NCBI GenBank assembly: GCA_025667525.1
Contig: CM046878.1
Location: forward strand, 516,902,274-516,966,273
Direction: 5' to 3'
Length of the DNA: 64,000 bases
Source of the DNA: Glebionis coronaria
Taxonomy: Eukaryota > Streptophyta > Magnoliopsida > Asterales > Asteraceae
Part shown: piece by piece, positions 43,691-54,622 of the stretch
Layout: every line of letters starts with the position of its first letter
Numbering within the stretch: position 1 is the first letter of the stretch
Translations under genes and position numbers: made by a program
Notes under the pieces: model-generated
Databases searched by the model: none
What the model saw: the letters and a program-made list of their open reading frames with translations, nothing else
What the model was told of the DNA's origin: nothing

Positions 43691-44869
43691 ATGAATCAAA
43701 GCAAATTGATGAATTCCTACTTCAACGAAAACCAAATCCCGGGCACACAATTACCCGGTTCATCTTCATCATCTAATCTGAACACCCTCACATCCGCAAA
43801 CTCGAGAACCTCAAGAAATAATCCAATACCATCATTCGCTAATCTTATGCAAACCCCAATCCCTAACCCATTCAACAATTTTCTAAACTCAACTTAAAAC
43901 CAATTTACTTGTTCTCCCGAGCAATTTAGTATATGGTTCCAACAATTACAAAAATTCCAACAGTCACAACAATTCCAACAAGCAAAACAATCACAACCAA
44001 GTCAAGAAAATAATCAATAAGTCGACGACCCAGAAAACCCTCCAGATGTCACGAGTGGTTCGAGAACCAAAATAGGCCGAAAAATATAGCCACTATAGGA
44101 GCTCGCAAAAAAAGACGGATCGTTCTTATTGGACGCAACGAGACAAAGATATTTTGGCTGAATCTTTTATTCAAATTCCAAAGACCCGAAGGTTGGAGAT
44201 GTCCAGTGCCTTGACAATATTTGGTAAAAAATTCTTGATGAGTATAATAAGCAGGCTAGTGAAGAAGCTTTAAAAAAGCGAGACAAAAATATGTTGACGG
44301 ATAAATAGACGTCGATCAATCGGGAAATGTTAAAGTTTAACACACTTTACGATTCGACAAGTGCTTTATGTGGCAAAAATGATGATAATTTGTTGATAAG
44401 GGTCGAAATTTTATAAAAAAGAGATTGTCGCAAATATTTTCCACATAAAAGTGCTTGTTGATTTTTAAAGACAAATACAAATAGAAGAATCCCGAGTCCA
44501 CCCAATCCCGAAGAAACCGTAGGCGTGTAACCGGTGAGGATCTGGATATGAATTGACCCGATGATATCCTGCGTCCATCCGGAGTTCCGCGAAGGTTGAA
44601 AGCTCAACATTTTACAAGCTCATCCGCCACTTCCGGTTCACAAAAAGTAAAATTTACCGAACTGATGCAAGAACAAATTCATATGGACCGTGAAAACAAG
44701 AAAGAAAAAATGGAACGCGAGATGGCGGCTCGACTTGAGATTTGCGAGATAAAAAATGAAACGAGGCTTTAAAATTATTAAGTTCGACACTACGGGAATG
44801 AGCAAGAAGGACACGGCAAAGATCGAAGCTTTGAAAGAAAAAAATCGGGCTATTAATTTAATTTTTTAA
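43691..44869 (+). pseudogene. PIF/Harbinger ORF1 (Myb/SANT-like with NAM-associated C-terminus), decayed
   Basis: ATG 43691 is preceded by a TATA box (CTATAAAACACC, 43611) and a pyrimidine-rich leader. Successive fragments match the plant Harbinger ORF1 protein in order: an Asn/Ser/Pro-rich N-terminus, FQQLQKFQQSQQFQQ, SKDPKVGDVQCLDNIW, KILDEYNKQASEEALKKRDK, REMLKFNTLYDSTSALCG, FPHKSACWFLK, and at the end FDTTGMSKKDTAKIEALKEK. More than ten stops and several frameshifts interrupt it, and the Trp codons of the Myb-like domain are often mutated to TAG or TGA. In this family ORF1 binds the element termini and works with a separate transposase; no transposase gene is found nearby. The copy is dead. 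Confidence 0.75.
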
Positions 44870-45748
44870 ATGTTTTCGTATTTTTTATTTAAGTTTATGT
44901 TTCCTTAAAGTTTTTTTATGGAAAAATTAATTTTAGTTTTATAATTTGTTTTTTAGAAAATAATTATAAAAAAAAGTGGTGGGATCACCATAACACCAGA
45001 AATTGTGGTGTTAACCAATGAGCTTGAATTCTAGTATTATGGTGATTCTAGTGTTATTGTGAAAAAAGTTGTCGTGTCGTGCATTTTTTTCATAACACCA
45101 TACGACGGCACCACCCTATTCTCTAGGCGTAACAATTGTTTACTAAAAAATATAACATTTACAAATGAAAATACGTCACATGTATATACAATTAACTTGA
45201 TTTATTTGTAAAAATCCAAAAGAAAAACCAAAATTTGATTGGATCTTGAGAACCGAATTAACCCGGGTCATTTCAAACTCAACGGGTCAAACTGGGTTTT
45301 GAAAATAAAAACTGATTTAATTTGACCCGTTTACCAATACCGGTTCAGTCGGTTGTCTCGTCCGCATCGAACCAGGTTTCAAAATACTGCTAATTTTATT
45401 TCAAACTATTAAAATGTGTTGCTGTGGATTTTATTGTTTAGACGTGAACGAAGTATCTTAATGCTTTTAATTGCTATTAAACTAATCATACATTTTTTAA
45501 AAAGCAACAAACAAAATTTATTTTATCTAGATCCAAATATTTCGTTATAAATTTAAATCTAAGTGTGTAAACCAAATTTAGAGTCACAACTCTCAGTAAA
45601 CAAATAATACCCAGGTTCCGCTGGGCGATGTTATTAGGTTCATTAAATCAATAAAAATTTTACAATATACTCATTTTATTAAGTTAATGAACGTTTCGCG
45701 AACCAACTTTGAAGCCGGCTATACACAAGTGCATCACGTACACTGAAA
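44870..45748. other. Non-coding tail with a Harbinger-like terminus
   Basis: No ORF is present. At 44985-45128 several GTGGTG and CATAACACCA words occur, ending GGCACCACCC. The reverse complement GGGTGGTGCC resembles GGGTGGTGTT at 43108, so this may be the right end of the element carrying the ORF1 remnant, but no 3 bp target duplication matches. The remainder is AT-rich. Confidence 0.35.
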
Positions 45749-45761
45749 CAGGGACACATTC
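45749..45761 (+). other. LINE target-site duplication, left copy
   Basis: CAGGGACACATTC (13 bp) abuts the poly(T) tract and is repeated exactly at 61149-61161. Confidence 0.88.
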
Positions 45762-46199
45762 TTTTTTTTTGAACAAGAGAAGGGCCGAAGCCCTCCAAAA
45801 AGATTTATATCATATCACTCCTCGCGAAGGAGGTAATTACATCGGGAAAGTTATCATTCCATACAAAACTTTTCATGAGCTATAAAAGCTAATTTAGAAA
45901 CTTGATGAGCCGCTACATTGCAATCTCGCTTAACCCATGAGAACAATATACCAAATTGAGAAGCCCACACTTTGATGTCTACCACAATAGCATATACCAA
46001 ACTAAGAAGCCCACGCTTGGCAATAACCATATTTAACAGTATAGTTTCCTTTGGGGTCGTAATGCCAAATAATCTTATCCACCGATGGATTATTAGATAT
46101 AGGAATCTACCAAATCAAATGAACCTCTTTTGGAAGAACAGTCTTCTCAAGTTTAGGTAAGTCCCACGCGCTGTTAATGATAAAGTCAGAGACTAAGCC

Positions 46200-47692
46200 G
46201 CTAGAAACGAAAGGGCCGTGAGGATGTTGAACATAAAAGTCTTCCGAGTGCGGGACCCATTTTTGTGTCCAAAAACGAATGTTCGTACCATTGCCAAGCT
46301 GCCAACGTAAACTGTGAAGAATAATATCTCACCCTTGTAGTAGGCTTTGCCAAAGCCATGAAGGGTGTGCACCCTTAGTGGCAGTTAGAAATTTACAACA
46401 TGGAATAGATCCCTTTTAGTACACGACCCTATAAAGAAGATGGATTTATAATAAGCCTCCAACCCTCTTTAGCTAGAAGAGCTAAATTGAAGCATGAAAG
46501 GTCTCGGAAACCAAGTCCACCCGAATCTTTAGAACGGGAAATATGATCCCAATTTAACCAATGGATATGTTGTTATATGCATCACCATTCCAGAAAAAAC
46601 GCCTAATATGGACTAGTAGCTTCTGAAGAAAACCTTTAGGCAACATATAGCATTGCATAGCATATGAAAGGATGCCTTGAACTACAACCTTTATTAAGAT
46701 CTCGCGCCCAGCTTGTGAAAGGAACTTTTGCTTCCACCCTTGCATTTTTTGCAAAACCTTTTCAAGTATAAAGGAGAATAATTCTCCTTTATTCCGACCA
46801 TGTATATATGGAAGACCAAGATAACGTGAATGACGTCCCATCACCTTAACCCCAAGACGGTCACAAAATTCTTTTTGCATAGAAGTAGGAGTGTTAGGAG
46901 AAAACATCATCTCAGACTTTGTAAAGTTTATGCGTTGGCCATAAGCGACACAATAACGATTAAGAAGCTTGAGCAAAAAGTCGCACTCAGTAGTCTCGGC
47001 TTTTAGGAAAAATAGAGAGTTGTCAGCGAAGAATATGTGAGAGATAACAGGGCAGTTTCTAGCCATCTTAATACCTGTAAGGAGACTCACACATCGCCTT
47101 GTTTATCATTTCTGATAAAACATCAGCGACTATGATAAACAAGTAAGGAGACATGGGATCTCCTTGACGGATACCTCTGGAGGGCTTGATCGTACCGATA
47201 GATTCCTCATTAATCATAAAATCCATTTCGTAGGAAGATATACCCGCTAACATCCAATGACACCATTTATCTCCGAATCCTAATTTACGACACGTGGCCA
47301 TTAAAAAGTCCCATTCGACTCTATCAAAATCTTTATTAAGATCAAGCTTTAGAGCCATTACCTTCTGTTTACCCTTCTTCTTATTATGTAAGTAATGAAA
47401 TGCCTCATTAGCAACGATCATGCAATCTTGAATAAGACTTTCCGGGATAAATGCAGATTGTTGCGGAGAAATGATGCGATTCATAAATGGTTTCAAAGGA
47501 TTGGCCAATAGTCTCTGGGGAAGGGACTTTTGGGAGTAAGACCACTAGTGTTTTATTCAGAGAGTGAGGCATGGTACCATGATCAAAAAATTGTTGTATG
47601 GCTTTACTAACCGAATCGCTAACAATGTGCCAATACTTCTTGAAAAAAATTCCTAGAAATCCATCTTCACCAGGAGGTTTATGAGCACCCAA
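46200..47692 (-). pseudogene. LINE ORF2, reverse transcriptase and C-terminal part
   Basis: Read on the minus strand, three overlapping frames give the reverse transcriptase in order: KPPGEDGFLGIFFKKYW, LVVLLPKV, then PQQSAFIPESLIQDCMIVAN, LKLDLNKDFDRVEWDFL, RGIRQGDPMSPYLFIIVADV, then FFADNSLFF, YLGLPYIHGR and FLSQAGREILIKVV. After stops come SGGLGFRDL and LAKEGWRL of the C-terminal region. The catalytic FADD motif is FADN, so the second metal-binding Asp is Asn. The first Asp (KDFDRVEW region) is kept. At least two frameshifts (near 47080 and 47420) and further stops beyond 46554 end any function. Family and order are clear. The endonuclease lies upstream (to the right). Confidence 0.85.
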
Positions 47693-48199
47693 ATCCTTAA
47701 TAGATTTATCAGTCTCAGCTCGTTAGACTGGGACTTCAAGTTGTAGGGACATGTTATTGGTAACAACAGGGGTAAGCATATCCACAACACCTTTGAAATT
47801 CATATCTCTTGATGTTGAATAAATTTCAAAAAAATGGTCGAGAATCAACTTATGAAGTTGAGTAGGACTATCAACCCAATCGCCCTGCTCATTCTTTAGC
47901 CTCGAGATTCAATTTCGTTGGTTGCGGTGAATTGTTGACATATGAAAAAACCGAGTGTTCTGGTCACCATATTTTAACCAATTAACCTTGATCGTTGATG
48001 TCAAAACATCTCTTCTCGCAGCCACGTTTCCTCAAGATTTGAAAGAACCAGACGATGTCAAGATCCGTTCTCAATTGTAGGAGGAAGGGACTGTAAGTAG
48101 GTCAACTCGGCTGTAATTTCTCCAATTAACTTTTTATTGTTACCAAAGTGGTGGCGACTCCAAGAAGTGAGTCCTCCTGCACACGAAGAAATCTGGTTT

Positions 48200-49024
48200 C
48201 CAATATTTTATATGTCATCATTAGCGTTGAAGGTGGACCATGAAGTTCTAACAACATCTTCACAGGAATCATCCAAAGTCCACATTGACTCACATTTGAA
48301 CTTCTTGTGTTTCTTTGGCGGAGAGCAGGATTGGTATAGTAAAGGAGAGTGATCACTACCAATGAGAGGGAGATAGGTTAATGACTGATTAGGAAAAGCC
48401 TTGAGCATCATATCGTTCCCTAAAGCATGATCAATTCTTTCCCGAACATTTTCCTCACTGCCTCTTTTATTATCCCATGTATATGTCAGACCCTTGAAGG
48501 AAATGTCAAATAACTCGGCACGAAACATGAATTCTTGAAATTCTTCAACACGTTGAGAAATATTGATAGAACTTCCCTGCTTATCGTTAGTGCTCCCAAT
48601 GACATTGAAATCCCCTATTACCAAGAAAGGACAGTTAGATAAGTGTGCTTGGCGAATGATGGTTTTCCATAACCTTGCTCGTGCATCTTTTGAATGGGGT
48701 CCATAGATAAAGCAAGCACGAAAGGGAACGCAAGGAGATGAGCTAGATCCTTCCACGAAAATCATAATTCTTATCACTATCAAGAACATGGACATAAGAA
48801 GAAGTTCGCCACCATAGCGCCAGACCACCTGATATTCCAACTGGACTAACATAAAAATGTCCATCAAAATAAGTAGAACGCCGAATTAATTTTAATTTTT
48901 TGTCTTTATTTTTAGTTTCCATCAAGAACACGATGTATGGACGATGAACTCTACAAAGTTCTCGTAAATTCGAAACCATCAGGGGTCGTCCAACTCCCTG
49001 ACAGCTCCATGATAGCACTAACAT
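48200..49024 (-). pseudogene. LINE ORF2, AP-type endonuclease part
   Basis: On the minus strand LSWSCQGVGRPLMVSNLREL, FLMETKN, GISGGLALWW, RACFIYGP, FLVIGDFNVI, LTYTWDNKR, RERIDHAL and IGSDHSPLL follow in the order of the endonuclease/exonuclease/phosphatase fold. Key residues present are the Glu of METK, the Asp-Phe-Asn of GDFN and the Asp-His of SDH. The first box normally reads WNCQG; here Asn is Ser. A frameshift near 48780 divides the domain. The enzyme would nick target DNA to prime reverse transcription. A Lys/Arg/Pro/Thr-rich linker (PPTKRRKPAKHTQPLL) lies just upstream at about 49030-49336 and ends at the Athila insertion. Confidence 0.85.
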
Positions 49025-49336
49025 CGATCATGTGGCTGTTCAGGGCAGCCACCACACCCACTGATTGGACCCTTTGTAGATCAATAGAAGTGCTCTTAAC
49101 ATTTTTACACATTCTTGCCCTTCTATTCACAGTACGCTTTTGCACTTGTTGGGTATTATTAGCCAAAGGTTGAGATGTTGTCGATAATAGTGGTTGTGTA
49201 TGTTTAGCAGGTTTACGCCTTTTGGTAGGAGGTGTGGAATCAGTAGAGGGGCCTTCCTTATGTTTGACAGTTAATTTTGATAGGGCCGATTCCACATTAC
49301 TGATGGCAAGGCGTGTTGTGGTATCAGTATGTTCTT

Positions 49337-51149
49337 TGATAGGTGTGTAAACACCCATCCTTTTTACCACTTAACTACAATAATAACCAAGCCAAAACGT
49401 GTATTTTATGTCGTAAATGTCGGAATTATGCGTGGTTTGTGTTTTTGTTGTGATTTAGGACGAAAATGTGAAAAGGGGAGAAAACACGGGAATTCACGGG
49501 CTTTTATCGAAGAAAAAGACAAAAGACGAAGTCAAGAAATCAAGAGTGCCAAAAGAACGGAAGTCCAAGACCAATTCTGAAGATTTATCGAAGAAAAAGT
49601 CAAAAGACGGAAGTTTACTAAAAGCCGAAGAACTCAAGTCTAATTTATTGAAGAAATTACAAGACGAGTTTAAAGTAATCCCGAGACAAAGTCAAAAGTC
49701 GAAGAATTAAGAAGACAAGGACAAAAGAATAATTAAAGAAAGAAGAAAGAGGGGAGGAAGCTTCCACTAAGCACCTCCCTAATCCACTATAAATAGGATC
49801 CTTAGGCTTTCATTTTTTCTTGTTGGCTAACTGTGACAATTAGCTCTTCCATTTTAATTACTTGCACATTTAAATACATGTCATTTATTTAATTGTCTTG
49901 CACCTTAAATTCATTTAATTTCAATTAAGTTTCCTTTAATCGTTGTTAATCTTTACTTTTATTGTTCATCTCCTATCTACCTTTCTTGGTTAATCTTTAA
50001 TCTTTATGCTTTATTGTTCATGTTCATGTTATTGAGTTTTCATTAAATTGATTAAGTGGGTTTTGATTATTTTGATTAGTATTGTTAGTTTGATTGTTTT
50101 GGATTGTTTGTTTATGATTAGTAGATGTTATTTGGTTAGTTTAATCTTTTGGTTGATTTTGATTAGTTTTGGTTAGATCCGTATTTCTTTTTGTCCCCGT
50201 GTTCTTCGCTACTGTTAGTTCTCCAGGTTATTCCGGATCAAGAAAACATTCCGAACCAAGCAATCATTCCACATCAGTCACTTTATTCCGGATAAAGCTG
50301 TTATTTCGGATAAGTGACATATTTCGGGTCAGTTTAATATTCCGAATCAGTGAACATTCCGAATAAAGGCAGATATTCCGGATAGGTGACATATTCCGGA
50401 TAAAGCTTTTATTCCGGATCAGAGCAGATATTCCGAGCCAAGCAGATATTCCGGATCAACAACTTCTTCCGAATCAAAGGTTGTTCATTCGGAATATTCA
50501 ACATTCCGAATCAAAGGTTGTTCATCCGGAATATTCAACATTCCGGATCAAGGGGTATTCATTCGGAATATTCCGGATGAAGGGTTTGATGTGAATATTC
50601 CGCATGAAGATTTTATTCCGAATGAGAGTTTTGGCTTAGTTATTCCGGATAAGTGTTTTATCTTGATTATTCCGAACGAAGAAGAATCATTCCGGGTGAA
50701 GGTGACATTCCGAACGAGTAATTATTCCGAGTGAGGTATTTTTAGTTTATTTTAAGTTTTTAGTTTTTAAGTTTTAAACTTTATATTTCCCGCCTTTTTC
50801 CTTAGTCGCACTTTAAGTTTACTTGCCTTAGATTTATTTTTGCCTTAGTTTAAGTTTTAGTTGCGTTTTAAGTTTGCCTTTAGGATAGTTTTAAGTTTGC
50901 GTTATTTACTTTAAGTGCCATTTACTTTTCGTCACGCTTTTAAATTCTCGTCTTTTATTTTAAAATAGGTTTAGATTTATTTTTCTTGCCATTTATTTTA
51001 ATAGTTTTTGCGCCTTTAATTTTACTACAACGACACAACAATTTGTTTCCCACCAAAAGACAGCTGAGTCGCATAGTTAACCAGTAATCAATTCGATTAG
51101 ACCACCACAACGAACAATATTTTTATACTAGGCAAAAGCTAAAGTATCA
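49337..51149 (+). mobile_element. 5' LTR of the Athila-type element (1.81 kb)
   Basis: It starts TGATAGGTGTGTAAAC and ends AAGTATCA, just before the primer site. A TATA box (CTATAAATAGG, 49789) lies about 450 bp in. An array of ATTCCGGAT-like words fills 50220-50740. Confidence 0.8.
50220..50740 (+). repeat. Array of ATTCCGGAT/ATTCCGAAT words in the 5' LTR
   Basis: More than 25 copies of a 9-10 bp word (ATTCCGGAT, ATTCCGAAT, CGGAATATTC) occur at irregular 15-30 bp spacing. Many are complete or near palindromes (TTCCGGAA, GGAATATTCC). They lie downstream of the TATA box, so in the transcript leader or U5 part. Confidence 0.85.
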
Positions 51150-51151
51150 AA

Positions 51152-51166
51152 TGGCGCCGCTGCCGG
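51152..51166 (+). other. Primer-binding site, Athila/Tat type
   Basis: TGGCGCCGCTGCCGG, two bases after the LTR end, matches the TGGCGCCGTTGCCGG site typical of the Athila and Tat branches of Ty3/gypsy. Confidence 0.85.
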
Positions 51167-51358
51167 CTTTTCGTAAAGATTAACGGTTTTCTGTGAGAGA
51201 CGCGTTGCTTTTTGGGATCCGTTCATTTGTGAGCGTTATTTTCTTGCTTAAAAATTTCAAAAATCCATAAAAATTTAAAATTTCTAAAAAATCCATAAAA
51301 ATTAAACATTTTCAAAAACCCAAAAAGATTTTATTTTTATAGTGTATATATACTCTCT

Positions 51359-54300
51359 TTGTGTTTATGTATTGTTTTCTTTTGCTTTCGCAGGTGTATG
51401 CGTACTAGATCTTCTACTTATCCAGAGCCCGAGACTCGTAAAGATTTAGCTATGGCAGGTGTGAACAACAACAATAATCCACCGCACCTCAACAATAACA
51501 ACAACAATGTTCTTCCACAGCCCGATCTTCGGACAATGGAGGAGCTTTGTCAACCCACCATGTTTGGACGAGGAGGACCGATTGCGCTGATGCAAATCAT
51601 GGCTCCGGAGTTTCCGTTGAAGCATCACATGATTCAACAAGTGGAAACTAATCCATTCCGCGGATTGCCTGATGATGATGCCAACAAACACCTCAACAAA
51701 TTCATTACTATCACTCAAAGCATGAAGTTGCCCGGTGCCACAATGGATGTTCTTCGCCTACAACTCTTCCCACATACTTTATCACACCACGCAGAGAAAC
51801 GGTTTGATCGTCTCCCGAAGAATTCTATTCATACTTAGGATGACATGACTCAACGCTTTTTGTCTCGCTACTTTCCACCATCCATGGTCACGAGCCTTCG
51901 CAATCAAATCAGCGGTTTCATGCAAGAACCCGATGAATCTATCTTTGATTCTTGGGAAAGATATAATGTTTTGATCGATCGATGTCCAAACCACAACATG
52001 CTCCCCGTGACCTTAATTGATACTTTCTACAACGGTTTGACTTTTCGTGATTGTGATATGATTAATGCAGCCGCCGGTGGCACACTTATGAAAAGAAGAC
52101 CAGAGGAGTGTAGAGAGCTTATTGAGAACATGACTCATCACAAAAATTGGGATTCCTCCGCTTCTTCAAGGAACAACCCGAGAGTCAATGTTTCTTCTAA
52201 TTTAGCAAACCCCAATATGACCGAATTCACCCGCATGATGGCCGAAATGAACAAAAATATCTTGCTCATCGCTTCAAACCAACAACAACAAGTTAAAGCG
52301 GTAGCCAATCCTTGTGAGACATGCGGCGGTCCTCACTCATACACTGATTTTCCTTCTACTCAAGGAAATCCGGAAAACGTGTATGCGGCTTATGGTAATT
52401 ATTCACCGGAAAATTACCAAGCCCGACCTCAAGGAGATCGAAATTTGCTAAGTTACCGGTCCAACAACTACCTTTCACCCGGTTTTTCTCCTCAAAACCA
52501 AAACCCCAACAACAATTACAATAGAAGCAACCAAATCCCACCTAGAGCTTCTAATCCTTATCACCCACCCGCTCAACAAGCCCCACCCATCAATCAAGAT
52601 GTTGAAGCTTTAATGAGAACCCAAGGAGAGCAAATTAAGAATCTGCAAAGCCAAATTATCAATTTTAAAGGGGATATCACTAAGCAAGGGTATGACATTA
52701 GATCCGAGCTTCGAAATGATATACAATCCTCCTTCAGCAATCAAACGAATGATCTGAAAAATATGCTGGCTAGTTTCTTACCCACCACTCAACCCTCTAC
52801 TTCGAGTTCTCTACATTTAAACACCGTCACCAATCCGAGAGCGAATGTGAGTGCTATAACTACCCGTAGTGGAGTTACTTTAGTAGGACCATCTATCCCA
52901 CACCCAGTTACATCATCTACACCTCCTCCATCACCATTTATCCCTACTACTCCCACACCTAGTATTAGTACACCATTACCGTCTCCGCCTCATCGTGAAG
53001 AAGTACCCAGGACAAATCCTTCACCAACCCCACCTTCCACCTCTAAACCCTCAACATCTCAACCTTCACCTTCTACACCTCCACCACCCAACCCCAACAT
53101 TCCTTACCCTTCTCGACTCAACAAGGCTAGAATTTTGACTAAGAATGGCATTCAAGTCACTAACTTTTTGGAAAAGATAGCCGGAATGAAAATCACCTTT
53201 ACCCTTGTTGAAGCTCTTGCTCAAATGCCACAATTTGTCAAGATGTTTAAGGAATTGCTTAATAAGAAGGACAAGATGGTCGAGTTTGTTAACACTCGCT
53301 TGAATGAAAATTGCTCTGCAATCCTTCTTAAAGAACTTCCGGAGAAACTTGGAGATCCCGGTTGTTTTGTGCTACCTTGTACTTTTAACCAAACCGACAA
53401 ATTTACTACCTTAGCCGATCTCGGGGCAAGTATAAATTTGATGCCTTTAAGTGTTTGGAAAAAGTTATCATTGCCCGACCTTACACCAACGAAGATGACT
53501 CTTGAGCTTGCAAATCGCACTCTCGCTTACCCCGTTGGTATTGCCGAAGATGTGTTCATTAAAGTTGGCACATTCACCTTTCCGGTCGACTTCGTCGTTG
53601 TTGATTATGAAATGGACCCTCGTATTCCGTTAATACTTGGACGCCCTTTTTTTAGAACCGGTCGAGCTTTAATATATGTGGATAAGTGTGAGCTCATCTT
53701 AAGAGTCGGGGATGATGCACAAGTTTTTGAAATGGGTAAGCTTACAAGCAAATCCTATGGAAGAGATTCGGCGAATATGATTAATGTGCTTGATGATTTT
53801 GTCGTCTACAACAATCCTCTATTCGATTCTTACAATGATAATCCACTGTTTCAAGATGATGTGGATGATTCTCTCTTCAATTTGGAACCTTCACCCATAT
53901 ATGATTCTCCACCGATCTATGATGCTTATGATGATGATTCTAGCTCCGATGGAGATGATTATGATGCTTTTACTTCTGAGTATCCCGACATGCCCACTTA
54001 TGATGATTTTGATGAGGCCGATACTCTTTCGAGTGATTCTTGACATGATGAAGATCCCCCGCCATCCATGCTTAATCCTACTTTGGATGACTACTCATTT
54101 GAGGAAGACTTCTCTACTTTTCTCAATACTTACTTCCCTCATGAGAGTGATGCTCCTCCTTTAGACTTTGATGATTATGGTCTTGATCCTACTTCGGATT
54201 TGAAGAAAATTCTTTCAAAGGAGAAGAAGCCGGACGACACCAACATCCACAGCACGTATGTTTTGACACCTCTTTGTCCACCTTCTGAGGACGAGGTTGT

Positions 54301-54622
54301 GCATTTTCTTCGCAGATCTTCTTCAAATTCTGCTGAGTCTGAGTGCTATTTTCCCCTAAAGGAAACGGTGTTCGACCCCGGTATCGATATTCTTCAGCCA
54401 TCTCAGTATCCATCTGATGAAATAAAAGGAAAGATTTTTGGAACTATTGGAGATATGCTTGCACCTCATCACCCTTGCTACCACCGTGCTCCATCTTTGC
54501 TTAAGGGAACCTTGCCTACTCTTCTTTTGCTTGCCTTGTTCGCCTTAAGCTTGTGCTATTTGATGGAAGAAAACTATGTATTTGATCCCGGTGGATATGT
54601 TTCATGCTTCTTCCTATGCTAA
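51359..54622 (+). pseudogene. gag-protease polyprotein with acidic tail and membrane segment, two stops
   Basis: A single frame of about 1088 codons is broken only by TAG 51836-51838 (a TGG to TAG change in the sequence IHTWDDM typical of Athila gag) and TGA 54041-54043. The start at 51359 is not certain; MRTRSSTYPEPETRK, a few codons in, is another plausible start. The order is: gag capsid (FGRGGPIALMQIMAPEFPLK, QRFLSRYFPPSMV, FYNGLTFRDCDMINAAAGGT), a zinc knuckle CETCGGPHSYTDFP in which the last Cys is Phe, a Pro/Ser-rich linker, and protease (LADLGASINLMPLSVWKKL, RIPLILGRPFF; catalytic Asp in DLGAS, usual for Athila). Beyond it an acidic Asp/Ser tail and the hydrophobic LPTLLLLALFALSLCYLM follow. 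No reverse transcriptase or integrase follows. Confidence 0.88.

Noticed and set aside
49329..50366. Lys-rich ORFs in the Athila LTR (e.g. 49468-49710) repeated at 56798
   Set aside because: They are duplicated because they lie in both LTRs, upstream of or around the promoter; no known protein resembles them.
50220..50740. CRISPR-like array
   Set aside because: The regular ATTCCGGAT words are 9-10 bp with irregular 10-20 bp gaps in a plant LTR; repeat and spacer sizes do not fit a CRISPR and no cas gene exists.
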